Assembly: GCF_026242045.1 (NCBI RefSeq)
Contig: NZ_JAPJDO010000003.1
Span: forward strand, 1 to 64,000
Source of the DNA: Mycobacterium pinniadriaticum
GTDB lineage: Bacteria > Actinomycetota > Actinomycetes > Mycobacteriales > Mycobacteriaceae
Direction of reading: 5' to 3'
Length of the DNA: 64,000 nucleotides
The notes beneath the pieces were generated by a model, which was given only the letters and a program-made list of their open reading frames with translations, made no database searches and was not told where the DNA came from. A program made the translations under genes and the position numbers. Shown here one piece after another: positions 49,354 to 57,226 of this stretch; position 1 is the stretch's first letter; every line of letters begins with the position of its first letter.

Positions 49354-51858
49354 ATGACGGATGTCGTGAACAACGCCCCGGGCGACGTCGCCGCACGACC
49401 GCAGGAGCACAGCCGCACCGGTTTGTCTGCGGATGCCCTGCACCGCGCGATCGCCGATCACCTGGCCTATTCGATCGCCCGCCCGCCCAGCGTGCTGACC
49501 CCCGAGCACTACTATCGGGCGCTGGCCCTGGCCGTGCGCGACCGCATGCAGCAGCGCTGGATGGCCACCACCCAGGACTGGCTCACCGGCCCCGAGAAGG
49601 TGACGTGCTATCTGTCCGCCGAGTTCCTGATGGGGCCCCAGCTGGGCAACAACCTGCTCAATCTGGGCATCGAGACCCAAGCCCGCGAGGCCCTGGCCGC
49701 ACTGGGCCAGGACCTCGATGCGGTCCTGGCCTGCGAGGAGGAGCCCGGCCTGGGCAACGGCGGATTGGGCCGGTTGGCCGCCTGTTACCTGGATTCACTG
49801 GCGACCCTGCAGCGCCCGTCCATCGGATACGGAATCCGTTACGAGTTCGGCATTTTCGACCAGGAAATCCAGGACGGCTGGCAGGTTGAGAAGACCGACA
49901 ACTGGCTCGTCGGTGGCAATCCGTGGGAGATCGACAAGCCAGATGCCAGCTATTTCGTCAACTGGGGCGGGCACACCGAACAGTACAGGGACGTCGCCGG
50001 CAATCACCGGGTCCGCTGGGTCCCGCGACGGGTGATCAAGGGGGTCTCCTACGACACCCCGATCCAGGGATATGGCGTCAACACCTGCAACACACTGACA
50101 CTGTTCAGTGCCCGTTCGGTGTCGTCGTTCGCGCTGGACGCGTTCAACACCGGCGACTTCTACAAGGCCGTCGAGGACGAGGTTCTCTCGGAGAAGATCT
50201 CCAAGGTCCTCTACCCCAATGACGAGCCCGAGGCCGGCAAGCGCCTGCGCCTGCAGCAGCAGTACTTCTTCGTCAGCTCCTCCCTGCAGGACATCCTGCG
50301 GATCCATACCGAGCGGGCGGGCCTGCCACTGTCGGCACTGCCGCAGAAGTGGGCCATCCAGCTCAACGACACCCACCCGTCGATCGCGGTCGCCGAACTG
50401 ATGCGGCTGTTGATCGACGAGCACCACATGGACTGGGACGAGGCCTGGGACATCACCGTCGCCACGTTCGCCTACACCAACCACACGCTGCTGCCCGAGG
50501 CGCTCGAAACCTGGCCGCTGGGCATCTTCAGCTCGTCACTGCCTCGGCATCTGGAACTCATCTACGAGATCAACACCCGGTTCCTCGACGAGGTGGAAGC
50601 CAAGTTCCCCGGCGACGAGGAGCGCGCCCGGCGGATGTCGCTGATCGGCGAGGGCGGCGGCAAAAGCGTCCGGATGGCGCATCTGGCCACCGTCGGTAGC
50701 CACGCCGTCAACGGTGTCGCCGCGCTGCATTCCGAACTGCTGAAAGCCAGTGTGCTCAAAGACTTTTACGAGATGTGGCCGGAGCGGTTCGGCAACGTGA
50801 CAAACGGTGTCACCCCGCGACGATTCGTGGCACTGTCCAACCCGGGGCTGCGAACGCTGCTCGACGAGACCATCGGCGACGGCTGGCTGGCCGACCTGGA
50901 CCAGCTGCGCCAGCTCGAGTCCTACGCAGACGACTCGGCCTTCCGTGAGCGGTGGCGAACAGTCAAGCGCGCCAACAAGAGTCGGCTCGCCGAGTTCGTG
51001 CATTCGACGACCGGCATCGAGTTGGACCCGACCTGGATGTTCGACATCCAGGTCAAGCGCATTCACGAGTACAAACGCCAACATCTCAATGTGCTGCACA
51101 TCATCACCCTGTACAACCGGCTCAAGCGCAACCCCGGCTTCGCGATCGCGCCGCGCGCGTTCATCTTCGGGGGCAAGGCCGCACCGGGATACTTCATGGC
51201 CAAGCGCATGATCAGGCTGATCACCGCCGTTGGTGCCACGGTCAACAACGATCCCGACGTCAACCGCTACATGCGGGTGGTGTTCCTGCCGAACTTCAAC
51301 GTCAAGAACGCCCACCTGATCTACCCGGCGGCCAACGTGTCCGAGCAGATCTCGACGGCGGGCAAAGAGGCCTCCGGCACCGGGAACATGAAGTTCATGA
51401 TCAACGGCGCGCTGACGATCGGGACGCTGGACGGTGCCAACGTCGAGATCCGCGAGGAAGCCGGCGCGGACAACTTCTTCCTGTTCGGCCTCACCGTCGA
51501 AGAGGTCGAAGCGCTACAGGCCGACGGCTATCGGCCGACGAGTTATGTCGAGCGCGACCCGGAGCTGGCGGAGGTCCTCGAATTGATCGCGCAGGGCACG
51601 TTCACCCACGGCGATCCTGATGTTCTGCGGCCGCTGGTCGACAACATGTTGCACCACGACCCGTTCCTGGTGTTGGCCGACTACCGTTCCTATGTGGACT
51701 GCCAGGCCCGGGTGAGCGCCGCCTGGGAGGACTCCGAGACCTGGTCGCGGATGTCGATCCTGAACAGCGCCCGCAGCGGGAAGTTCTCGTCGGACCGCGC
51801 GATCGCCGAGTACTGCGACGAGATCTGGGGTGTCGGTCCGATGCCGGTGAGCCTGTAG
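49354..51858 (+). CDS. glgP: Glycogen phosphorylase
   Basis: An 834-residue alpha-glucan phosphorylase, releasing glucose-1-phosphate from glycogen or maltodextrin. N-terminal YYRALALAVRDRMQQRWMATTQDW, the LSAEFLMGPQLGNNLLNLG and EEEPGLGNGGLGRLAACYLDSLATL blocks, DIQVKRIHEYKRQHLNVLHII and the PLP-binding EASGTGNMKFMINGALTIGTLDGANVEI with Lys680 are all present. Its length is normal for bacterial enzymes. It stands alone without other glycogen genes. GGAGAAGG precedes the ATG. Confidence 0.95.
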   Translation: MTDVVNNAPGDVAARPQEHSRTGLSADALHRAIADHLAYSIARPPSVLTPEHYYRALALAVRDRMQQRWMATTQDWLTGPEKVTCYLSAEFLMGPQLGNNLLNLGIETQAREALAALGQDLDAVLACEEEPGLGNGGLGRLAACYLDSLATLQRPSIGYGIRYEFGIFDQEIQDGWQVEKTDNWLVGGNPWEIDKPDASYFVNWGGHTEQYRDVAGNHRVRWVPRRVIKGVSYDTPIQGYGVNTCNTLTLFSARSVSSFALDAFNTGDFYKAVEDEVLSEKISKVLYPNDEPEAGKRLRLQQQYFFVSSSLQDILRIHTERAGLPLSALPQKWAIQLNDTHPSIAVAELMRLLIDEHHMDWDEAWDITVATFAYTNHTLLPEALETWPLGIFSSSLPRHLELIYEINTRFLDEVEAKFPGDEERARRMSLIGEGGGKSVRMAHLATVGSHAVNGVAALHSELLKASVLKDFYEMWPERFGNVTNGVTPRRFVALSNPGLRTLLDETIGDGWLADLDQLRQLESYADDSAFRERWRTVKRANKSRLAEFVHSTTGIELDPTWMFDIQVKRIHEYKRQHLNVLHIITLYNRLKRNPGFAIAPRAFIFGGKAAPGYFMAKRMIRLITAVGATVNNDPDVNRYMRVVFLPNFNVKNAHLIYPAANVSEQISTAGKEASGTGNMKFMINGALTIGTLDGANVEIREEAGADNFFLFGLTVEEVEALQADGYRPTSYVERDPELAEVLELIAQGTFTHGDPDVLRPLVDNMLHHDPFLVLADYRSYVDCQARVSAAWEDSETWSRMSILNSARSGKFSSDRAIAEYCDEIWGVGPMPVSL

Positions 51859-51874
51859 CTCGCAGAATCGATGC

Positions 51875-52837
51875 GTGCCTGACATCCCACCGGAGATCCG
51901 CAAGGCCGCGGCCGTCATCGCCATCGCGATCGTGCTGGCATCGAGCTTCGCCGCCGCCTACACCGTCGCGCTCGGCCGGCCCGCGCCCCGCAACCTGCCC
52001 GTCGGCGTCGTCGGATCGACGGCCGTCACGGCGCCGTTCGTCAACGCGTTGCATCGCAACCCCAGGGAGTTCGACGTCCATCAGTATGCGACGCGCGGGG
52101 ACGCGATCACCGACATCAACCAGCAGCGGATCACCGCCGCCATCGACGCCACCGCGGCACCGCCCGAGCTGTTGCTGTCCAGCGCCAGTGACCCATCGGG
52201 TGCCCGCGCCCTGATTCAGCTGGATCAGACCCAACCCGGCCGGTTCATCCTGCCGGTCGTCGATCTGCATCCGCTGCCACCGTCGGATCCGATGGGAATG
52301 GCGACGTTCTATCTCGTCATCGCGGCCACGATCCTGGGCTTCATCACCATGTTCCAGCTGCGGGCCAACGTCAAGGGTCTCAGCCTGCGGACCTGGCTGG
52401 CCTGTGTGGCGATCCTGGCCGTCGTCGGCGGTGCTGCGCTGGCGGTCGTCACCGGGCCGGTCCTGGGCGCGCTGAGCACGCCGTTCGGCCAACTGTGGCT
52501 GCTGATCTCGATGCAGATCGGGACCGCCGCCCTGTTCAATTCGACCATGCTGGTGTTGATCCACCGGTGGGCCATCATCCCGACCTGGCTGCTGTTCATC
52601 CTGCTCGGCAATACCTCGTCGGGAGGCGCGGTGTCGGCGTCGCTGTTGCCGCAGCCGTTCGCGTTCTTCAATCACGCACTACCCAGCGGGGCGACCGTGT
52701 CGGCGATACACGCGGCGACCTACTTCCCGGACAGCCAGCGGACGCTGCCGTACCTGATCCTCGGCCTGTGGTTGGTGGGCAGTCTGACCGCACTGCTGAT
52801 CTCTTCTCGCGCACTCCATCGCACGCCCGCGGTGTGA
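51875..52837 (+). CDS. Membrane protein with ABC-2/DUF3533-like architecture
   Basis: A 320-residue protein: one N-terminal transmembrane helix (about 9-28), an extracytoplasmic domain (about 35-135; NLPVGVVGSTAVTAPFVNALH), then five more helices (about 143-315). This layout, with the LPVGVVG strand after the first helix, resembles ABC-2-type permeases and YhgE/DUF3533 proteins. No ATPase gene is nearby. It starts 16 bases after glgP. Function unknown. Confidence 0.7.
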   Translation: MPDIPPEIRKAAAVIAIAIVLASSFAAAYTVALGRPAPRNLPVGVVGSTAVTAPFVNALHRNPREFDVHQYATRGDAITDINQQRITAAIDATAAPPELLLSSASDPSGARALIQLDQTQPGRFILPVVDLHPLPPSDPMGMATFYLVIAATILGFITMFQLRANVKGLSLRTWLACVAILAVVGGAALAVVTGPVLGALSTPFGQLWLLISMQIGTAALFNSTMLVLIHRWAIIPTWLLFILLGNTSSGGAVSASLLPQPFAFFNHALPSGATVSAIHAATYFPDSQRTLPYLILGLWLVGSLTALLISSRALHRTPAV

Positions 52838-52854
52838 AGTCCTACCCTGGAAGC

Positions 52855-53823
52855 ATGATCCCGGCCGGCCGCATCACCTCGATCTGGCGCTATCCGGTGA
52901 AATCGATGCTGGGCGAGCGGCTGGCCCAGGCGCAGATCGGCGAGCTGGGTCTGCACGCCGACCGCACCTGGGCGGTCCGCGACGTCGAACTCGACGCGAC
53001 GACCAGCGCCAAACGCCTGCCCGGACTGCTGTTGTGTACGGCGCGCTACGCGCACCCGCCACCGCCGGATTCCGGGCCGGGACGCGCACCCGAGGTCATC
53101 ATCGCCTTCCCGGACGGCACCGAGATTCCTAGCTCCGATCCCGCTGTCCACCAAGCGCTCTCGCGCTACCTGAACCGGGAGGTCGAACTTCGCCCGCTGC
53201 CGCCGCTGGATCGCCGCGACCAGTACCGCGGGCCGATGGCCACCAAGACCGACCTGCGCACGGTGTTCGGCCTCGAGGATGGCGAACCCCTGCCGGATCT
53301 GTCGATGTTCCCGGTCCGCAAACTCGCCGATATCAGCCGCTACGCCACCCCGGTCGGCAGCTATGTCGACGCCTACCCGGTTCACGTCATCACCGAGCAG
53401 AGCCTGGCCACCGTCGCCGCGCTGGCACCGGATTCCGATTTCGACGTCCGGCGATTCCGGCCGACGATCGTCGTCGACTCCCCCGGCGCGTCACCTCAGC
53501 CGGAGTGGGAGTGGTGCGGCGGAAGGCTGCGCGCGCCGCACGCCGAGCTGCAACCGCTGATCCCCACCATCCGCTGCGTGATGCCGTCTCACGAACAGCC
53601 CGAGCTCAAGCGGGACAAGGAGATCACCCGGACCATCGCCGCTCACTCGCGGCGCTGCCTCGGCGTCTACGGCAACATCACCCAGGCCGGACAGATCGCG
53701 GAAGGTGATGTGCTGCAGCTGGATCCGCCGAACCGGTCGGCCGCCGGATCCGGCGCGACCAAAGTGAAGCGAGCCCTCATGCGGGCGGTGTCCGCGGCCA
53801 TCCCGACCGGGAAGAGGAGTTGA
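52855..53823 (+). CDS. MOSC-domain protein
   Basis: A 322-residue protein. The N-terminal MOSC_N beta-barrel starts with RITSIWRYPVKSMLGERLAQAQIGELGLHADRTWAVRD; the C-terminal MOSC core has DVRRFRPTIVVD and the end RCLGVYGNITQAGQIAEGDVL. The molybdenum-cofactor-linked Cys is probably in TIRCVMPSHEQ. Relatives are mARC/YcbX-type N-hydroxyl reductases that need an electron donor. It is close to the membrane protein gene upstream and the small gene downstream. Confidence 0.85.
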   Translation: MIPAGRITSIWRYPVKSMLGERLAQAQIGELGLHADRTWAVRDVELDATTSAKRLPGLLLCTARYAHPPPPDSGPGRAPEVIIAFPDGTEIPSSDPAVHQALSRYLNREVELRPLPPLDRRDQYRGPMATKTDLRTVFGLEDGEPLPDLSMFPVRKLADISRYATPVGSYVDAYPVHVITEQSLATVAALAPDSDFDVRRFRPTIVVDSPGASPQPEWEWCGGRLRAPHAELQPLIPTIRCVMPSHEQPELKRDKEITRTIAAHSRRCLGVYGNITQAGQIAEGDVLQLDPPNRSAAGSGATKVKRALMRAVSAAIPTGKRS

Positions 53824-53825
53824 CG

Positions 53826-54011
53826 ATGCGTCATGCCGTCGGTGCACTGGGGTTGCTCATCGCACTGTTCGGACTGTTGTTCACGCTCCAGGGCTTCGGT
53901 GCGGTTCAGGGCAGCCCGATGAGCAACACCACGACGTGGTCGGTGCTGGGGCCGATCATCGCCCTGATCGGCGTCGGGTTGGCCGTCGCCGCCTGGCGAC
54001 GCAGACGTTAG
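53826..54011 (+). CDS. Small two-helix membrane protein
   Basis: A 61-residue protein with two hydrophobic segments (about 3-24 and 38-57) and an Arg-rich C-terminus (WRRRR), which predicts both ends in the cytosol. It begins three bases after the MOSC gene stop, so it belongs to the same operon. No family recognised. Its end overlaps the truncated methyltransferase gene on the other strand. Confidence 0.65.
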   Translation: MRHAVGALGLLIALFGLLFTLQGFGAVQGSPMSNTTTWSVLGPIIALIGVGLAVAAWRRRR

Positions 54012-54418
54012 GCCGCACCACGCAAGAGCCAGAAACGGCTGAAAACACTATGATCCCAAGTGAATACGACGACACGGCGCCGTGCGACACGAATCATTTC
54101 CGCAACACCGGCCGCGAGGTCCGCCCAATGGTGAATCGTGAGGATGGCCATAGCGGCGTCGACGGCACCGGTGCCGATCGGCAAGTGTTCCGCGGCCCCT
54201 CGGACCGCCGGGGCGCCGGACCTGGCACGTTGGGCGATCATCACACTGCTCGGCTCAACTGCGACGACGACGCGTGGAGTTTCGTAGGAGCCGGTCCCGG
54301 CGCCGATATTCGCAACCGACCGCATGTCCGCAAGGGCTTGCTCGATGACGGCTGCAACGCGATGGTCGGGCCGGCGGGTTGTCGAGTACGTGGACCCGGT
54401 TCGGTCGTAGGTGCTCAT
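54008..54418 (-). pseudogene. Methyltransferase truncated at its C-terminus
   Basis: The frame starts at 54418 and encodes the SAM-binding half of a class I methyltransferase: VANIGAGTGSYE (motif I), VVVAVEPSSVMIAQR (motif II), GAAEHLPIGTGAVDAAMAILTIHHWADL and MIRVARRRVVVFTWDHSVFSRFWLL. It then ends at 136 residues, about 100 short of the usual length, with no substrate-binding part. The stop overlaps the 3' end of the membrane protein gene on the plus strand, which suggests truncation by a rearrangement. Confidence 0.6.
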
Positions 54419-54450
54419 TGGCGAATCCGCAACTCGTCAGCTTCGGTCGG

Positions 54451-54507
54451 GTCTCACCCTAGGCCAGTCGTATACGACCAGGCAGCGGACATGCCCTCTG
54501 GTGAGAC
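54451..54507. repeat. Inverted repeats between two minus-strand genes
   Basis: GTCTCACC (54451-54458) and GGTGAGAC (54500-54507) enclose the 12-base palindrome GTCGTATACGAC (54467-54478). The block lies in the 117-base gap between the MenC-like and truncated methyltransferase genes, upstream of the latter's start. It may be an operator or an RNA stem. Confidence 0.4.
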
Positions 54508-54535
54508 TCCGCACGCCGCGTACGCCGCCCGGTTT

Positions 54536-55504
54536 CTACACAAGTTCTGATGCGGTGGTCAGCCGCCGGCGCCACCACACGATGCGCTCGGTGTCATGGA
54601 GCGAGAACTGTGCGAGGCGCTCGACATCGGGCGCCGGCGCCATGGGTGCCACCGGCAGGTAGCCGTCGGCCGGAATCAGCGTGCGTCCCGCCGAGACCAC
54701 GTCACCGGCCAGTACCGTGGCGGTGCCCAGTCCACAGGCGAACCGAAGGTCGGGCAGCGCACCGGCCAGCGCCAGCCCGCCGGCCAGCCCGATGCTGGTT
54801 TGCCGATCCCCCGACACCACGCACGGCAGGCCGCAGCGTTCGGCGAACCGCAGAGCCCGTCGCACACCTCCGAGAGGGCCGACGGCCAGGACCGCGATGT
54901 CGGCGATCCGCGCCAACTCGGCCGCTTCGACGTCGACGTCCGCCGCGTCGACCGCGATCGGCACGCCGACGCGAAGCCGCAACGCCGCCAATTCCCCGGC
55001 CGTCGCGCATGGCTGCTGCACGAACTCCAGCCCGCCGGCCGCCGCGTGCAGAACCGGGATGGCGGCGGCCGCGCCCTCGACATCCCACGCCCGCTCGACG
55101 GCGCACCGGATCGCTCCGGACGCCCCCAGCGCCGCCCGCACCGCCGCGAGCCGGTCGGCGTCGTCGGCGAGGGCGTCCGAGCGCCCGGTGACGCGCACGT
55201 CCGCCGCGAGGCAGCCGCTGCCGGCGACGATGACACCGGCGTCGGGGGGGCTCACCGCGGGCACCGGTACCGACACCGCCACTCGCCCGCGGACCGCGTC
55301 GGGCCAGCCGACGGTGCCGCCCTCGATGGCCGATGTCAGCCACCGCGCGGCCGCCAGGTCGGTGCTCGCGCGGGGCGGGCAGAATTCACCCCACCCCTGC
55401 GGGCCCTCGATCAGCATTCCCTCGCAGTCGTCGAAGCCCGGATAGCCGTCGCGGGCCGGGATCGCGAAGACCGGCGCGCCGTCGAAGTCGATCAGTGCCT
55501 TCAC
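54536..55504 (-). CDS. MenC-like (o-succinylbenzoate synthase) protein lacking catalytic residues
   Basis: A 322-residue enolase-superfamily protein, aligned by memory with mycobacterial MenC: LIEGPQGWGEF, LADDADRL, FVQQPCATAGELAALRLRVGVPIAVD, IAVLAVGPLGGVRRAL and LPDLRFACGLGT. The catalytic positions are changed: KxK is DVR (102-104), the first metal Asp is Ala135, the metal Glu is Gln163, and the second Lys is Ala207. Only Asp186 remains. It probably cannot bind Mg or catalyse the dehydration, so a regulatory or other role, or early decay, is likely. Starts at GTG 55504, 11 bases after the MTHFR gene. Confidence 0.75.
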   Translation of the reverse strand: MKALIDFDGAPVFAIPARDGYPGFDDCEGMLIEGPQGWGEFCPPRASTDLAAARWLTSAIEGGTVGWPDAVRGRVAVSVPVPAVSPPDAGVIVAGSGCLAADVRVTGRSDALADDADRLAAVRAALGASGAIRCAVERAWDVEGAAAAIPVLHAAAGGLEFVQQPCATAGELAALRLRVGVPIAVDAADVDVEAAELARIADIAVLAVGPLGGVRRALRFAERCGLPCVVSGDRQTSIGLAGGLALAGALPDLRFACGLGTATVLAGDVVSAGRTLIPADGYLPVAPMAPAPDVERLAQFSLHDTERIVWWRRRLTTASELV

Positions 55505-55515
55505 TGGCGGTGTGC

Positions 55516-56415
55516 CTACGACGCGGTCCCCGATGGCGACCAGTAGGCCAGCATCTCGGCGAAGGTGTCGAAGGCGGGCCGGGACATGCCGTACGTGGCC
55601 TCGAAGTGGATGCTCAACGGGAATCCGAGGTCGGCGACACCGTCGATGATCCGCTTGTACAGGTCGACCAGCAGCCGGCGCTTGACGTCGGGATCACTGC
55701 CGGCCAGCGTGCGCACGAAATCCTGTTCGGGTACGACGGCGGGGTTGCCGGGATCCTGGATCAGCCAGTTGATCAGCCCCACCCGGCCCTCGACCTTCGG
55801 TACGAAGCCGAACGACAACAGGATCTCCGGACGGTAGTCGGTGGTGGCGGCGAACTCGGTGAGGAATCCGACGATGGCGTCGGAGTAGAGCAGCTGTGTC
55901 ATGCCATAGGTGGCGCCGCGCCCGCATTTGAAGCCGAACCGGCCGGCCTCACCGGTTCTGGTCGGGATCAGGATCGCCCCGCGGTTGGGGACGAGGTCGG
56001 CGAAGATCGTCAGCGCGTCGGTCGGTGCCACGCCGGCGCCCTCGCCGTCGGCCATGGTGCGCGGAACACCGACGAAGACGATGCCCTCCATGCCCGCGGC
56101 GAGCAGATCGCTCAGCCGTTTGCTCAGCGTCTCCTCGTTCATGAACGCGGTCACCTGCGTGCACAGGCCGCGCACGCCGGGCAGTTCCGGGGAGATGCGC
56201 GACCAGTAGTCGAGCACATCGAGCTTGGGCTTCATCTCGACCGGACGGCCGTCGTCCTCTTCGATCATCCCCGGGATCATCACGTGCCCGATGCGGCCCT
56301 GCAGACCGGTCTCCGCGGAGAATTGCACGACCTTGCGTGCCTCCGCCAGAATTTCGTCCGGCGTGCGGTCGGTGTTGGGCGGCACGAGTTCGAGCGCGAC
56401 AGTGTTGAGGGGCAC
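55516..56415 (-). CDS. metF: Methylenetetrahydrofolate reductase (Rv2172c type)
   Basis: A 299-residue TIM-barrel reductase giving 5-methyl-tetrahydrofolate for methionine synthesis. It matches the unusual mycobacterial MTHFR rather than the classic FAD-containing MetF: PLNTVALELVPPNTDR, ETGLQGRIGHVMIPGMIEEDDGRPVEMKPKLDVLDYW, GIVFVGVPRTMADGEGAGVAPTDAL and PEILLSFGFVPKVEGRVGLINWLIQDPGN are highly characteristic. GTG 56415 with AGGAGC six bases before it decides the start. The MenC-like gene follows on the same strand. Confidence 0.85.
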   Translation of the reverse strand: MPLNTVALELVPPNTDRTPDEILAEARKVVQFSAETGLQGRIGHVMIPGMIEEDDGRPVEMKPKLDVLDYWSRISPELPGVRGLCTQVTAFMNEETLSKRLSDLLAAGMEGIVFVGVPRTMADGEGAGVAPTDALTIFADLVPNRGAILIPTRTGEAGRFGFKCGRGATYGMTQLLYSDAIVGFLTEFAATTDYRPEILLSFGFVPKVEGRVGLINWLIQDPGNPAVVPEQDFVRTLAGSDPDVKRRLLVDLYKRIIDGVADLGFPLSIHFEATYGMSRPAFDTFAEMLAYWSPSGTAS

Positions 56416-56711
56416 GAAACTGCTCCTGACGAGACGACTGGGTCCCCCGGGGGTGCGAGCCGGGATGGCCGCCGGACGCGATCCGCCGATCACCATACAG
56501 ACACCCCGGTCACGACCCGACGTCATGCCGACGGTGATGCGCGTATGCCGCGCCGGGGAACCGACGAGCGGGTAGCTTCTCCGGTGCCGGCGCGATAGTG
56601 CCCAGTCCATCTCCGAGGGCCTCGATCGCCCCGCTGAGTCCCACCGCCAACCCCGCAACGGCACGACAGCGCATCCCTGACCAGCGACGACGGAAACACA
56701 GCCACAAACTC
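56416..56711. other. Divergent intergenic region between MTHFR and furA genes
   Basis: About 300 bases without a recognisable gene. It lies between the MTHFR gene (minus) and the furA promoter. No riboswitch consensus was recognised by eye. Confidence 0.5.
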
Positions 56712-56746
56712 TTGACTGATTCCAGAAAAGAGACGAGTATTTCACC
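56712..56746 (+). promoter_or_regulatory. furA promoter and probable FurA box
   Basis: TTGACT (56712-56717, -35) is followed after 18 bases by AGTATT (56736-56741, -10), with the furA GTG at 56747 only about five bases beyond. This predicts a leaderless furA mRNA, as known for mycobacterial furA. The A/T-rich ATTCCAGAAAAGAGA between the elements fits the known autoregulatory FurA site. Confidence 0.65.
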
Positions 56747-57190
56747 GTGACCTCCATGTCGGATCTCGCCGACCAGCTGCGAACGGTGCAGCTGCGGGTC
56801 ACCCGACCCCGCGTCGCGGTACTCGAAGCGGTTCACTCCCACCCGCACGCCGATACCGACACCATCTTCGGGGCGGTCCGGGCGGGCCTGCCCGACGTGT
56901 CCCGCCAGGCCGTTTACGACGTCCTGCACGCACTGACCGCCGCCGGGCTGGTGCGGCGCATCCAGCCCTCCGGTTCGGTCGCCCGCTACGAGGCGCGCGT
57001 CGGCGACAACCACCACCACGTGGTCTGCCGCTCCTGCGGCGTCATCGGCGATGTCGACTGTGCCGTCGGGGACGCACCGTGTCTGACGCCGTCGGACCAC
57101 AACGGTTTCGTGCTGGATGAAGCCGAGGTCGTCTACTGGGGCCTGTGCCCCGACTGCTCGGCCCAAGAAACGTCGCGACCACAACCGTGA
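56747..57190 (+). CDS. furA: Fur-family regulator FurA
   Basis: A 147-residue metal-dependent repressor. The winged helix spans about 15-85 (LRVTRPRVAVLEAVHSHPHADTDTIF, SRQAVYDVLHALTAAGLVRRI); the metal-binding part has HHHVVCRSC (Cys94, Cys97) and LCPDC (Cys134, Cys137). It sits 36 bases upstream of katG and represses the furA-katG operon, releasing it under oxidative stress. GTG 56747 is consistent with leaderless translation; ATG 56756 is possible. Confidence 0.92.
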   Translation: MTSMSDLADQLRTVQLRVTRPRVAVLEAVHSHPHADTDTIFGAVRAGLPDVSRQAVYDVLHALTAAGLVRRIQPSGSVARYEARVGDNHHHVVCRSCGVIGDVDCAVGDAPCLTPSDHNGFVLDEAEVVYWGLCPDCSAQETSRPQP

Positions 57191-57226
57191 TCGCAGCCCA
57201 AATCACCACCCCCGAAAGGAACAGCA

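Noticed and set aside
56416..56711. SAM or B12 riboswitch upstream of the MTHFR gene
   Set aside because: The conserved core sequences of the known SAM and cobalamin classes could not be found by eye on the minus strand.
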